A stretch of DNA of 64,000 bases from Bifidobacterium mizhiense (GTDB lineage: Bacteria > Actinomycetota > Actinomycetes > Actinomycetales > Bifidobacteriaceae), in the NCBI RefSeq assembly GCF_020884755.1, contig NZ_BPWE01000001.1:124001-188000 (forward strand), read 5' to 3'. Positions within the stretch are counted from its first letter, which is position 1. Every line of letters begins with the position of its first letter. The position numbers and the translations under genes are program-made. Below the pieces are notes generated by a model. It was not told the origin of the DNA and ran no database searches. It was given only the letters and a program-made list of their open reading frames with translations. Below, piece after piece: positions 36,597 to 45,109 of the stretch.

Positions 36597-38182
36597 TGCG
36601 TCTTGGATCCGCTGAATCCGTGGGATTGATAGGCCTCAAGGCCTTTCTGATCCACGTACAGTCCTTCATCTCCCCAGGTCTGCCCTACTTCTCCATCATC
36701 GGTCTGCCGGATGCCTCCTTGTCGGAATCAAGGGAACGGGTTAAATCCGCCTGCTCGGCCTGTGGATTCCGGTGGCCGCAGACCAGGGTCACCGTCAACA
36801 TGTCCCCAGCTTCAAAACCCAAGCATGGCTCCTCACACGACCTGGCCATTGCGACCAGCGTCCTCGAAGCCGGCGGGGCACTGCCGACGGAAGGCCTGGA
36901 CCATACGGTCATCCTGGGCGAACTCAACCTGGATGGCACGATTCTGCCCATCAACGGTCTGCTGCCCATCCTGACGCAGGCCAGATCCCAGGAGATCACG
37001 CGGGCTTTCGTCCCTGCAGACAATCTGGACGAGGCTCATCTGGTACCCGATATCGAGGTCGTGGGACTACGCCACTTGGGCCAGCTTATCCAGGCCTTGG
37101 GCGGGCGAAGCAGGATCACCGCCCCTGAGCTAGACAGCCACCTAGACACCGACAAATCGACCGCCATAGCGAAGACGCATCCCAGAATCGGGCAGCATGA
37201 AGACAACTCCCCCGCCAATGCCAACCCATCTCCGCCCAAGCCGGACATGGCTGACGTGATTGGCCAGGAGGAGACCAAGTGGGCCATGATGGTGGCTGCA
37301 GCCGGCGGTCACCACATGCTCATGGTCGGCCCTCCAGGAGCCGGCAAAAGCATGCTGGCTGAACGGCTTCCCAGCATCATGCCCGCCCTGGACGCTGTTC
37401 AACAGCTGGAGGTCGCCTCTATCCGATCCCTGTGCGGCACGCTGAGCCAGTATGGGATCTCCGATGTGCCGCCTTTCGAGGCTCCTCATCATACGATCTC
37501 CATGGCGGCCATGGTCGGAGGCGGCGCCGGACTGGCCACCCCCGGTGCCATCACCCGTGCCCACCGAGGCGTCCTCTTCATGGATGAGGCTCCGGAATTC
37601 TCCCCAAGGGTGATCCAATCCCTGCGCGAGCCTTTGGAGATCGGGCGAATCTTCCTGTCCCGGGCCAAGGGCAGCACCACCTTCCCGGCTCGTTTCCAGC
37701 TGGTCATGGCTGCCAACCCCTGCCCTTGCGGGTACGGATACGGTACCGGCGAGCGCTGCACCTGCACGCCCCGCGAACGTCTCCGCTACTGGAACAGGCT
37801 GTCCGGACCAATCATGGACCGCATCGACATCCAGACCACGGTCCCCCCGGTGACCGACCCCGGATTCGACGACCACCGTCCACGCCAGCACAGCGCTCAG
37901 ATCCGCCAGCGTGTGACCCGCGCCCGCCACACGGCAAAAGAGCGTTTTCGCAAGCAAGGTTGGACCTGTAACGCTCAGATCAGCGGCGAATGGCTGCGTC
38001 AGAACACATCAGCCAAGGCACGTTCGGTCGTCGATCAGGCCCTGCGCAGGCAACGGATCAGCCTGCGCGGGGCCGACCGCACCATGCGCCTGGCGTGGAC
38101 TCTGGCAGACCTGGACGGGCGGACCAGCCCCGGTGCCGACGATGTGACCACCGGCATCCTGCTCAGAACAAAGGCCGTCTGA
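36596..38182 (+). CDS. comM: ComM/YifB-type Mg-chelatase-like AAA+ protein
   Basis: A 528-residue AAA+ protein of the YifB/ComM family, known in naturally transformable bacteria to promote branch migration during recombination. The N-terminal Lon-like domain has GLPDASLSESRERVKSA and HDLAIATSVLEAGG; the ATPase has Walker A GPPGAGKSMLAERLP and Walker B LFMDEAPEF, then the zinc-like CPCGYGYGTGERCTC and an arginine-rich C-terminal domain. A polar insert of about 40 residues precedes the ATPase. Middle gene of yraN-comM-dprA, overlapping yraN. Confidence 0.93.
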   Translation: MRLGSAESVGLIGLKAFLIHVQSFISPGLPYFSIIGLPDASLSESRERVKSACSACGFRWPQTRVTVNMSPASKPKHGSSHDLAIATSVLEAGGALPTEGLDHTVILGELNLDGTILPINGLLPILTQARSQEITRAFVPADNLDEAHLVPDIEVVGLRHLGQLIQALGGRSRITAPELDSHLDTDKSTAIAKTHPRIGQHEDNSPANANPSPPKPDMADVIGQEETKWAMMVAAAGGHHMLMVGPPGAGKSMLAERLPSIMPALDAVQQLEVASIRSLCGTLSQYGISDVPPFEAPHHTISMAAMVGGGAGLATPGAITRAHRGVLFMDEAPEFSPRVIQSLREPLEIGRIFLSRAKGSTTFPARFQLVMAANPCPCGYGYGTGERCTCTPRERLRYWNRLSGPIMDRIDIQTTVPPVTDPGFDDHRPRQHSAQIRQRVTRARHTAKERFRKQGWTCNAQISGEWLRQNTSAKARSVVDQALRRQRISLRGADRTMRLAWTLADLDGRTSPGADDVTTGILLRTKAV

Positions 38183-38183
38183 G

Positions 38184-39815
38184 ATGGCCCAACCCATGAT
38201 GAAGACCATGCCCGACGGCCAGCCGCTACCGATGACCATGGTCGAAAGCGACTGGCTTGCCAGAACCGTGCTGACTCTGGCGGCAGATGGTCCCGATGCT
38301 TTTATGATTGCTTGTCTGCTGGGCTCGGACCAGGCGGCCGATCTTTGTCGAAATCTGATCGAACTGAGAACGCCGAACCAGGCAGGGACTGACGGCCATC
38401 ATGATGCTGCTCGCACGAGACTGGATGAACGCTTTCTGAAGGGGACGGCTCGGTGGGGACGACAAACAAACCCCCAGGACCTCACCCGGTTCCACAAGAT
38501 CAGCAACTCCTGGCGGAGACGCCTGACACCCTTGCTTGCCATGGACACCGATCAGGTGCGGACCATGATGACTGGCGGTGGCCGATTCTGGGTGATGACC
38601 CCAAGCGATCCCTGCTGGCCAGGCCAGGTGGATGACCTTGCACGCCGCTCCGACTGGGCCCCTCCCCTCTGCCTGTGGGGGCAAGGCAATCCCGAAACAT
38701 TGATCTGCTGTGACCGACCCTTGGCCGTGGTCGGGTCAAGGACATGTGACGAGTATGGCCGGTCCACTGCTCACCAGTTAGCCAGGAAGGCCGCTGGCGA
38801 AGGCCATCTGGTCGTCTCCGGCGGGGCCATGGGCACGGATGCTGCCGCCCACTGGGGAGCCCTGGCTGCTGGCGGCGGACGCACGGTCGCCGTTTTTGCC
38901 GGAGGCTTGCTGCATATGGGTCCCAAACGCAACAGCCGTCTGTTCGAAAACATCGAGGAAGATGGCGGCGCACTGATCAGCGAACTGCCGCCCGGAACCA
39001 TCCCCGAGGCGCGTCGGTTCCTGCTGCGCAACCGGATCATCGCCGCCCTAGCCTCCGACATCGTTGTGGCACAGGCCCGTCACCGATCCGGCGCGTTGAA
39101 CACAGCCAACTGGGGAGTCGAGTTGGGTCGTCGAGTACTGGCCGCTCCTGGCAGAATCGATCAACCGGAAAACACCGGCTGCAACCGGCTCATCCATGAG
39201 GGCAAGGCGGAGCTACTCCTGTCTGCATCCGACATCCGAGACATTTGCCACCCTGCCCATGGACCGGTTCACCCCGGCAAGTCCGTCCGTCAAGATGTCT
39301 CCGCTTCAGTCAGTACCGCCGAATCATGTGATAACCAAATCAACAGGCAGAACGCGCGACGCACACCGATGGTTGGTTCGGATCATCGGGCCCAGACCAT
39401 AAACGGCGGTCAACCGGACCCAACCGTGCTCAAACAATCCCGGACTGATAGAGACGGACCCTCAACCCAGCCATCAAATTCGGGAACTGACAGTGAATGC
39501 AAAAAAGCAGATGACGAGCGTCTAACAAAAGAAGAGGCAACAGTGCTGGCGGCTATCCGCACCTGCCAGCGCCGGAATGGTCCGCCCATGACGGGACAGC
39601 TTCGCGCTGAACTGGCGAATCAAGGACGTGAGCTCTCCGTCAGACATCTGATGCAACTGCTGGGGTCCCTAGAGATTCGCGGTCTAATCAGTCTGCAGGG
39701 CGGATGCGTCGTAGCTGAGCACCCGAAGAATCAGGCCTGCCAGCGGCAGCGGTCCAAATCCACCACCCAGCCGTCTGCACCAGCCAACTCGTCACTACGC
39801 GGAGGGACAAAATGA
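38184..39815 (+). CDS. dprA: DNA-processing protein DprA/Smf, extended
   Basis: A 543-residue DprA that loads RecA on incoming single-stranded DNA. The Rossmann-like core has VVGSRTCDEYG, SGGAMGTDAAAHWGAL, FAGGLLHMGPKRNSRLFE and RNRIIAALASDIVVAQA. It is followed by a polar Ser/Thr/Gln-rich linker of about 110 residues and a C-terminal winged-helix (LTKEEATVLAAI to IRGLISLQGG). Typical DprA is 300-400 residues. Starts one base after the comM stop. The last 85 bases are antisense to the alkyltransferase-like gene. Confidence 0.92.
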   Translation: MAQPMMKTMPDGQPLPMTMVESDWLARTVLTLAADGPDAFMIACLLGSDQAADLCRNLIELRTPNQAGTDGHHDAARTRLDERFLKGTARWGRQTNPQDLTRFHKISNSWRRRLTPLLAMDTDQVRTMMTGGGRFWVMTPSDPCWPGQVDDLARRSDWAPPLCLWGQGNPETLICCDRPLAVVGSRTCDEYGRSTAHQLARKAAGEGHLVVSGGAMGTDAAAHWGALAAGGGRTVAVFAGGLLHMGPKRNSRLFENIEEDGGALISELPPGTIPEARRFLLRNRIIAALASDIVVAQARHRSGALNTANWGVELGRRVLAAPGRIDQPENTGCNRLIHEGKAELLLSASDIRDICHPAHGPVHPGKSVRQDVSASVSTAESCDNQINRQNARRTPMVGSDHRAQTINGGQPDPTVLKQSRTDRDGPSTQPSNSGTDSECKKADDERLTKEEATVLAAIRTCQRRNGPPMTGQLRAELANQGRELSVRHLMQLLGSLEIRGLISLQGGCVVAEHPKNQACQRQRSKSTTQPSAPANSSLRGGTK

Positions 39816-40075
39816 ACGCCCTCATCCTCCAGCAGCTGACGCTGACGTTCCGGACCACCAAAGGCGAATCCCGGCGCCAGAGAACCATCGCGGAAGACCA
39901 CACGATGGCAGGGAATCACCCCGGGTTCGGGGTTGTCGTGAAGTGCATAACCCACGAATCTGGCGTTACGTGGGTGACCAGTCAGGGAGGCGACCTGACC
40001 GTAGGTGGCCACCTTGCCGCGAGGGATCCGCCTGACGACCTGATAAACCTGCTGGGAGAAGGAAAGTTCGGTCAT
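39731..40075 (-). CDS. MGMT-family protein (alkyltransferase C-terminal domain only)
   Basis: A 114-residue protein equal to the DNA-binding/active-site domain of O6-alkylguanine-DNA alkyltransferases: IPRGKVATYGQVASL (HTH), RFVGYALHDNP and the active-site PCHRV with Cys retained. Alkyltransferase-like (ATL) proteins have Trp at that Cys, so this one may still accept alkyl groups. The start at ATG 40075 (MTELSF) fits homologues; ATG 40084 is possible. Its 3' end overlaps dprA on the opposite strand by 85 bases. Confidence 0.88.
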   Translation of the reverse strand: MTELSFSQQVYQVVRRIPRGKVATYGQVASLTGHPRNARFVGYALHDNPEPGVIPCHRVVFRDGSLAPGFAFGGPERQRQLLEDEGVHFVPPRSDELAGADGWVVDLDRCRWQA

Positions 40076-40153
40076 AAGACCCATTCTGCCCGCGTTAGCA
40101 GACATGGACCCGAAGGGCCACCACTATCAACGGGTTGTGACAGTATCAATGGT

Positions 40154-42055
40154 ATGAATCCGCAGAAGGTCAGAAGCCGCTATGATGCCGTCATCGTCGG
40201 AGCCGGAGCGGCCGGGTTGTCAACCGCTCTGGGACTGTACAGGGCTCTGGAGAGCGACAGGAGCGAAAGCAGCTTGTCACCAAAGGTCCTGGTCGTCTCC
40301 AAGTTGCAGCCTCTGCGATCCCACACCGGCTCAGCAGAGGGCGGTATCGCGGCCAGCCTGGGCAACCAGGAAAAGGACGACTGGCGCTGGCACTACTACG
40401 ACACCATCAAGGGCAGCGACTGGTTGGCTGACCAGGATGCCGTGCGGATTCTGGCTGAGCAGGCCCCGGGCATCATCATCGAACTGGAGCATGACGGGGT
40501 GGCCTTCTCAAGGACTGAAGACGGGCACATCGCCCAGCGAAAGTTTGGCGGCCATACCGCCGATTATGGCGGCCACCCAGTCAGGAGAGCAGCCTATGCA
40601 GCCGACCGTATCGGCCACCAGATCCTGCACGCCCTTTGGCAGCAGTGTCTGCGTCTGGGAGTCGAGTTCGCTGAGGAATGGTATGTGACCGATCTGGTCG
40701 TGGATCCGCCTGCTGATGAGGAAACCGGCGGCCAGGCCCGTGGACTGATCGTCCTGGACACCCACGCCGGCAAGCTGCAAGCCATCCAAGCCGACAATAT
40801 CGTCCTGTGCACGGGCGGGGCCGGCCGACTCTTCCATACAACCTCCAACTCCTGGGATCTGACCGGTGATGGCATGGCACTCGCCTTGCAGGCCGGTCTG
40901 CAACTGGAGGATGTGGAGTTCATCCAATTCCATCCCACCGGCCTGGGCCACACCGGCATCCTGCTGTCGGAGGCCTCCCGCGCAGAAGGCGGCGTGCTCA
41001 GGAACAGTCAGGGCCGGGCCTTCATGCAGGACTACGCGCCGGGACACGGCGACCTGGCCGCCAGGGATGTGGTCAGCCGTTCCATCATGGCCGAGATCGA
41101 TGCAGGTCGTGGGGTGGCCGATCCATCGAACCCGGACGGGCCTCATGATTGTGTCTGGCTGGACATGACCGGTATTGATAGCCAGCGCATGACTGCCCTA
41201 CTCCCCCAGGTCACCGAGACCATCCATCGCTACGCCCACCTGGATCCCACTGTGGACATGGTTCCGGTCAAACCCACCGCCCACTACACCATGGGAGGCA
41301 TCCCTATTACCGATCGTGGCCGCGTCTATCGCTGGCAGAATGGCCACCGTCGAATCGTCGACGGACTGTTCGCCGCCGGGGAATGCTCCTGTGTCAGCGT
41401 TCACGGAGCCAACCGACTGGGCGGCAACTCCCTGCTGGACGCCTGCCTCTTTGGCACCAGGACCGGGCAGACCATCGCCGCCGCCATGACCAAAGCCGAC
41501 GAGCCAAACGATATGATCGACACGTCTCCGCTCACACAAGCTCTGGAAAAGCGTCAGGCCTTCCTGGACGAGTTGCTGGCTGGCGCAAGCAAGGGCGAAC
41601 CCTCGGAACCAGCATTGGCTGACGACCAAGGCGAAGCCTCCGACCCCGGTGACGAGGCCAGCCTGAACAACCCTTATGCGCTGATGGGCCGACTGGGAGG
41701 GCTGATGGAGGAGGCCGTTGCCGTCCGATGCGATCAGGGCAGCATTGAAAAGGGTTTGCGCGGTCTGGATCAACTGGAAACTGATGCAAAACAGCTGAGT
41801 GCGCACAGTGAGACAGCAGTACTCAACCAGGAGGTCACCGCCATCATGGAAGTGGACAACCTGCTGACACTGGCCCGGGCCGTGCTGAATGCCAGTCTGC
41901 AGCGTCAGGAATCCCGCGGCGCCCTGTATCGCAGCGATTATCCGCAGCGTGATGACGAACACTATCTGGCTCACACCATGATCGATGCCAAGGAAGACGT
42001 CTCCTGGCAGCCTGTTCATATCGTCGACATGCCTCCCAAGGGCCGCAACTACTGA
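40154..42055 (+). CDS. sdhA: succinate dehydrogenase/fumarate reductase flavoprotein subunit
   Basis: A 633-residue FAD protein. It shows VIVGAGAAGLSTALGLYRAL (FAD Rossmann), SHTGSAEGGIAASLGN with the His of covalent FAD attachment, HPTGLGHTGILLSEASRAEGG of the active site and LFAAGECSCVSVHGANRLGG. ATG 40154 is chosen, since the open frame upstream runs through the antisense alkyltransferase gene. L-aspartate oxidase is a related alternative, but the FeS subunit encoded next favours SdhA/FrdA. No membrane anchor genes are seen nearby. Confidence 0.9.
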   Translation: MNPQKVRSRYDAVIVGAGAAGLSTALGLYRALESDRSESSLSPKVLVVSKLQPLRSHTGSAEGGIAASLGNQEKDDWRWHYYDTIKGSDWLADQDAVRILAEQAPGIIIELEHDGVAFSRTEDGHIAQRKFGGHTADYGGHPVRRAAYAADRIGHQILHALWQQCLRLGVEFAEEWYVTDLVVDPPADEETGGQARGLIVLDTHAGKLQAIQADNIVLCTGGAGRLFHTTSNSWDLTGDGMALALQAGLQLEDVEFIQFHPTGLGHTGILLSEASRAEGGVLRNSQGRAFMQDYAPGHGDLAARDVVSRSIMAEIDAGRGVADPSNPDGPHDCVWLDMTGIDSQRMTALLPQVTETIHRYAHLDPTVDMVPVKPTAHYTMGGIPITDRGRVYRWQNGHRRIVDGLFAAGECSCVSVHGANRLGGNSLLDACLFGTRTGQTIAAAMTKADEPNDMIDTSPLTQALEKRQAFLDELLAGASKGEPSEPALADDQGEASDPGDEASLNNPYALMGRLGGLMEEAVAVRCDQGSIEKGLRGLDQLETDAKQLSAHSETAVLNQEVTAIMEVDNLLTLARAVLNASLQRQESRGALYRSDYPQRDDEHYLAHTMIDAKEDVSWQPVHIVDMPPKGRNY

Positions 42056-42197
42056 TGGACCCCGATTATGGACTCTGAATCCAATCTGGTCAGACGAGCA
42101 CCTAATCGAGACCTATTCAGGTCAGTCAGGGATTAGGATGGAGTCCGCGCATATCAATGGGCATCGGGCCATATCCCGAGCAAGGACAGGAGCAACC

Positions 42198-43337
42198 GTG
42201 ACATCACAGTCCACCGGCTCAGACGGATCCAAGGCACCAGCACCGGACCGCGATCCCCGTCCGGTGACCTTCCGAATAGCCCGGTTCACCCCACGACCCC
42301 AATCAGAGCGTCCGGGACGAACCAACCCATTCGCCAAGAGCAACCCCTTTGCCACAGCTGGCAACCGACGGGCCCGAGGCCGCCGCTGGACGCAGGAGTA
42401 CACGATCCGCATTGCCCCACAGCGCACTGTTCTGGACGCCCTTCTGCAGATCAAGCGAGAGGTGGACCCCACACTGAACTTCCGGTACTCCTGCGGACAT
42501 GGCATGTGCGGATCGGATGCCGTGCTCATCAACGGCCGCCCGGATCTGCTCTGCACAGCCACCATCGCCGACTGCCTTTCCGCATCCAAAACCATGCCAA
42601 ACGCATACGCCACACCCGGGGTAGCTACTGGAAATCCGCAGGTTCAACAGTCTCAAGCCTTCCGTCGCACCGGCACGGCGACCACCGCAACGGCCCTATC
42701 CACGTCGGCATCGCACTCAGATTCAGTCCCAGACTCTACGGCCACAGACTTCTCGGCTACAAATCCTACGGAAACCGCAACCGTTACAGCAGCTACAAGC
42801 CATACTGACACACCACACTCTACTGAAACATCAAGCTATGCAGAATCTTCAGTAGTAGAGATCCGCCCGCTTCCCGGCTTCACTCCACTTAGAGACCTGA
42901 TAGTGGACACCGATGCCATGTTTGAGCAGATTCAACGATTCAAGCCTTATCTGCTCCATAATGATTCCTCTGCTGATAGCAGCCGAGCAGCCCAGGCAAA
43001 GGCAGCCAAGGCAGAACCATCGTCGGAATACCGGCAAACCCCGGAAGAGCTGGCCCGGTATGAGCTGCTCAGCACCTGCATCGCCTGCGGACTCTGCCAG
43101 GGGGCCTGTCCCATTTATGTGGGCGGTGAGGCCTTCGCCGGACCGGCAGCCATGATCGCAGCGGCTCGATTCATCAACGATTCCCGCGACAGCCATCGGC
43201 AGGAACGTCTTGAAGCCATTGACCAGGTGGACGGAATCCAGGCTTGCCAGTCGATACGAGCATGCACCCGACCCTGCCCCCGGGGTATCGACGTAGGCGA
43301 AGAGATGTGGAGGCTGGTTGAAGCCGTCAAAGAGTAG
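42198..43337 (+). CDS. sdhB: succinate dehydrogenase/fumarate reductase iron-sulfur subunit with low-complexity insert
   Basis: A 379-residue FeS subunit. The 2Fe-2S site is YSCGHGMCGSDAVLINGRPD followed by LLC (about residues 96-120). The cluster sites CIACGLCQGACP (about 294) and CQSIRACTRPCP near the C-terminus match the 4Fe-4S and 3Fe-4S ligands. Between the two domains lies a Ser/Thr/Ala-rich insert of about 80 residues (137-216) absent from usual SdhB (about 240-260 residues). GTG 42198 is chosen for its AGGAG site; ATG 42138 is the alternative. It follows sdhA by about 140 bases. Confidence 0.88.
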   Translation: MTSQSTGSDGSKAPAPDRDPRPVTFRIARFTPRPQSERPGRTNPFAKSNPFATAGNRRARGRRWTQEYTIRIAPQRTVLDALLQIKREVDPTLNFRYSCGHGMCGSDAVLINGRPDLLCTATIADCLSASKTMPNAYATPGVATGNPQVQQSQAFRRTGTATTATALSTSASHSDSVPDSTATDFSATNPTETATVTAATSHTDTPHSTETSSYAESSVVEIRPLPGFTPLRDLIVDTDAMFEQIQRFKPYLLHNDSSADSSRAAQAKAAKAEPSSEYRQTPEELARYELLSTCIACGLCQGACPIYVGGEAFAGPAAMIAAARFINDSRDSHRQERLEAIDQVDGIQACQSIRACTRPCPRGIDVGEEMWRLVEAVKE

Positions 43338-43401
43338 CCAGACTCATGCCCACACGGGGCAGCAAGAGCCGGCGACAGGCTTGTGCCCTCTAGTCGTTAC
43401 C

Positions 43402-44088
43402 ATGGTTAGCATGGACAAAACCTCGTACAACAACATCGCCAGAGGATGGGAATTCGCCGAGGCAAGCGCTCTGAACGTCGAATCCGACAAGTTGCAGACC
43501 TTGCGAGACAAGGCTACAGAGGCCGGATTCGCCCAATGCTCCCGGTCTCAAGGCGCCTTCCTGCAGTTCCTGGCCGGGCGGAACGCTCCGGCATCCATCA
43601 TCCTGGTAGGTAACGGCTCTGTGGTCGAAGCCCTGCGCCTGATGACGGGCCTGCACGGTCATGGCCAGTTCACCGCCGTTGACTCCACAGCCCAAGGCAC
43701 CTCGCTGGTCAAAAAAATATTCGCAGGCATGGAGAAAGTCCATCCAGGCATGAGACTGCGGGCGGTCAACGCGGCTGCCCGAACCTACTTCCCCAGGCTC
43801 AACCCCAGCGACTACGACCTTATCGTCGTCTCAGGCAATGGGGACAACTACCAACAGGTTATGGACCAGGCCCCGCGCCTGCTCAAGGACCGGGGACAGC
43901 TGATCTTCACGGATGCCTTTGACCTGCTGGACGATCCAGACAAGGGCGGCGTGCTCAACCCGGCCAATAGATCCGCCAAAACGACCACCTTACGCACCAT
44001 CATGGAGGTCATAAGCAAAGACAACGCCTGGGAATCCTGTCTTCTGCCCATCGGCACGGGCATGATCATGGCCACCCGCGCCCACTGA
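43402..44088 (+). CDS. O-methyltransferase-like SAM-dependent enzyme
   Basis: A 228-residue class I methyltransferase-like protein. IILVGNGSVVEALRLM is the SAM-binding beta1-loop, FTAVDS the acidic end of beta2, YDLIVVSGNGDNY the beta4 motif and RGQLIFTDAF the later strand, as in CaOMT-like actinobacterial proteins. The glycine-rich loop (VGNGSV) is less regular than the usual GxGxG. There is no clear Shine-Dalgarno before ATG 43402 or 43411, so the transcript may be leaderless. Substrate unknown. Confidence 0.75.
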   Translation: MVSMDKTSYNNIARGWEFAEASALNVESDKLQTLRDKATEAGFAQCSRSQGAFLQFLAGRNAPASIILVGNGSVVEALRLMTGLHGHGQFTAVDSTAQGTSLVKKIFAGMEKVHPGMRLRAVNAAARTYFPRLNPSDYDLIVVSGNGDNYQQVMDQAPRLLKDRGQLIFTDAFDLLDDPDKGGVLNPANRSAKTTTLRTIMEVISKDNAWESCLLPIGTGMIMATRAH

Positions 44089-44106
44089 CTGCCGCGCACC
44101 TATTAT

Positions 44107-44874
44107 TCAGGCACGGTGACGCAGGATGGCCTGCACAGCCTCGTCAGGATCATCAGTGCGGATGACCAGATCGGGGTCCAGCTCAGAAATCATGCCCCGC
44201 TGCTTCACCGTGTCCGAAATCCAGTCAAAGAGCCCCTGCCAGTAAGCCCGGTCGAAGAGGACGATGGGCATGCTGGGTGCCTTATGGGTTTGGACCAGGG
44301 TCAGCACCTCGAACATCTCATCCAGGGTGCCGAACCCACCGGGGCAAACGATGATGCCCGAGGAGTATTTCATGAACATCATCTTGCGTACGAAGAAGTA
44401 GCGGAAGGTGATGCCCAGATTCACCCAGCGGTTCAGCCCCTGCTCCATGGGCAATTCGATGCCCAGGCCGACGGACTTGCCACCGACCTCAGCGGCACCC
44501 TTGTTGGCCGCCTCCATGATGCCAGGCCCTCCCCCGGTAATGACTGCCATACCAGCCTTGGCCAAGTCACCGCCCATCTTGCGCGCAGCGGCATAGTTAG
44601 GATCCTCACTACCGGTCCGAGCCGAACCAAAGATGGCGGCTGCCGGCCCAAGCTCCGCCAATGCACCGAACCCGTCGACGAACTCGGCCTGGATGCGCAG
44701 CACCCGCCAAGGATCCATATGCAGCCAGTCCGTGTCACCGCCCGACGAGAGCAAACCAGCATTGGCGTCCGCCTCAGGAATCATGGGCCCGCGCATAATG
44801 ACCGGACCGCTGTGGTAGGTCCTGCCCAGGTCCGGGCCTTCGTCGTCATTGTGATTGTCAACCATATCCGCCAT
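44107..44874 (-). CDS. LOG-family protein (TIGR00730, cytokinin riboside phosphoribohydrolase-like)
   Basis: A 255-residue Rossmann protein with the LOG signatures GGGPGIMEAANKGA and PGGFGTLDEMFEVLT. Family members cleave nucleoside 5'-monophosphates to base and ribose phosphate and are often mislabelled lysine decarboxylases. The N-terminal 45 residues are polar and variable. It is convergent with the methyltransferase gene, whose stop lies 19 bases away. Confidence 0.9.
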   Translation of the reverse strand: MADMVDNHNDDEGPDLGRTYHSGPVIMRGPMIPEADANAGLLSSGGDTDWLHMDPWRVLRIQAEFVDGFGALAELGPAAAIFGSARTGSEDPNYAAARKMGGDLAKAGMAVITGGGPGIMEAANKGAAEVGGKSVGLGIELPMEQGLNRWVNLGITFRYFFVRKMMFMKYSSGIIVCPGGFGTLDEMFEVLTLVQTHKAPSMPIVLFDRAYWQGLFDWISDTVKQRGMISELDPDLVIRTDDPDEAVQAILRHRA

Positions 44875-45109
44875 GTACGCATTCCTTCATCGGGCCCCGA
44901 TCCGAAGGACCCGCTCGATCCTGTTCCGGCTCTCATGATAGCGGCCCCCGCCGCCCGGCTGACGGCAAGGTAGCCATCGGCACTCGACTATTCAGAATGC
45001 TATCTGCCTAGGCAGAGCTCACCCGGAATACGAACTATTGAGCCAAGTTTCTTGCTTCCGTTCTTTACGGTTCTGTTCGATAACTATCAAGGCAGATCTG
45101 AATATTTGG

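Noticed and set aside
39731-40075. Calling the small MGMT protein an ATL (alkyltransferase-like) protein
   Set aside because: ATL proteins have Trp for the active Cys; here PCHRV keeps Cys.
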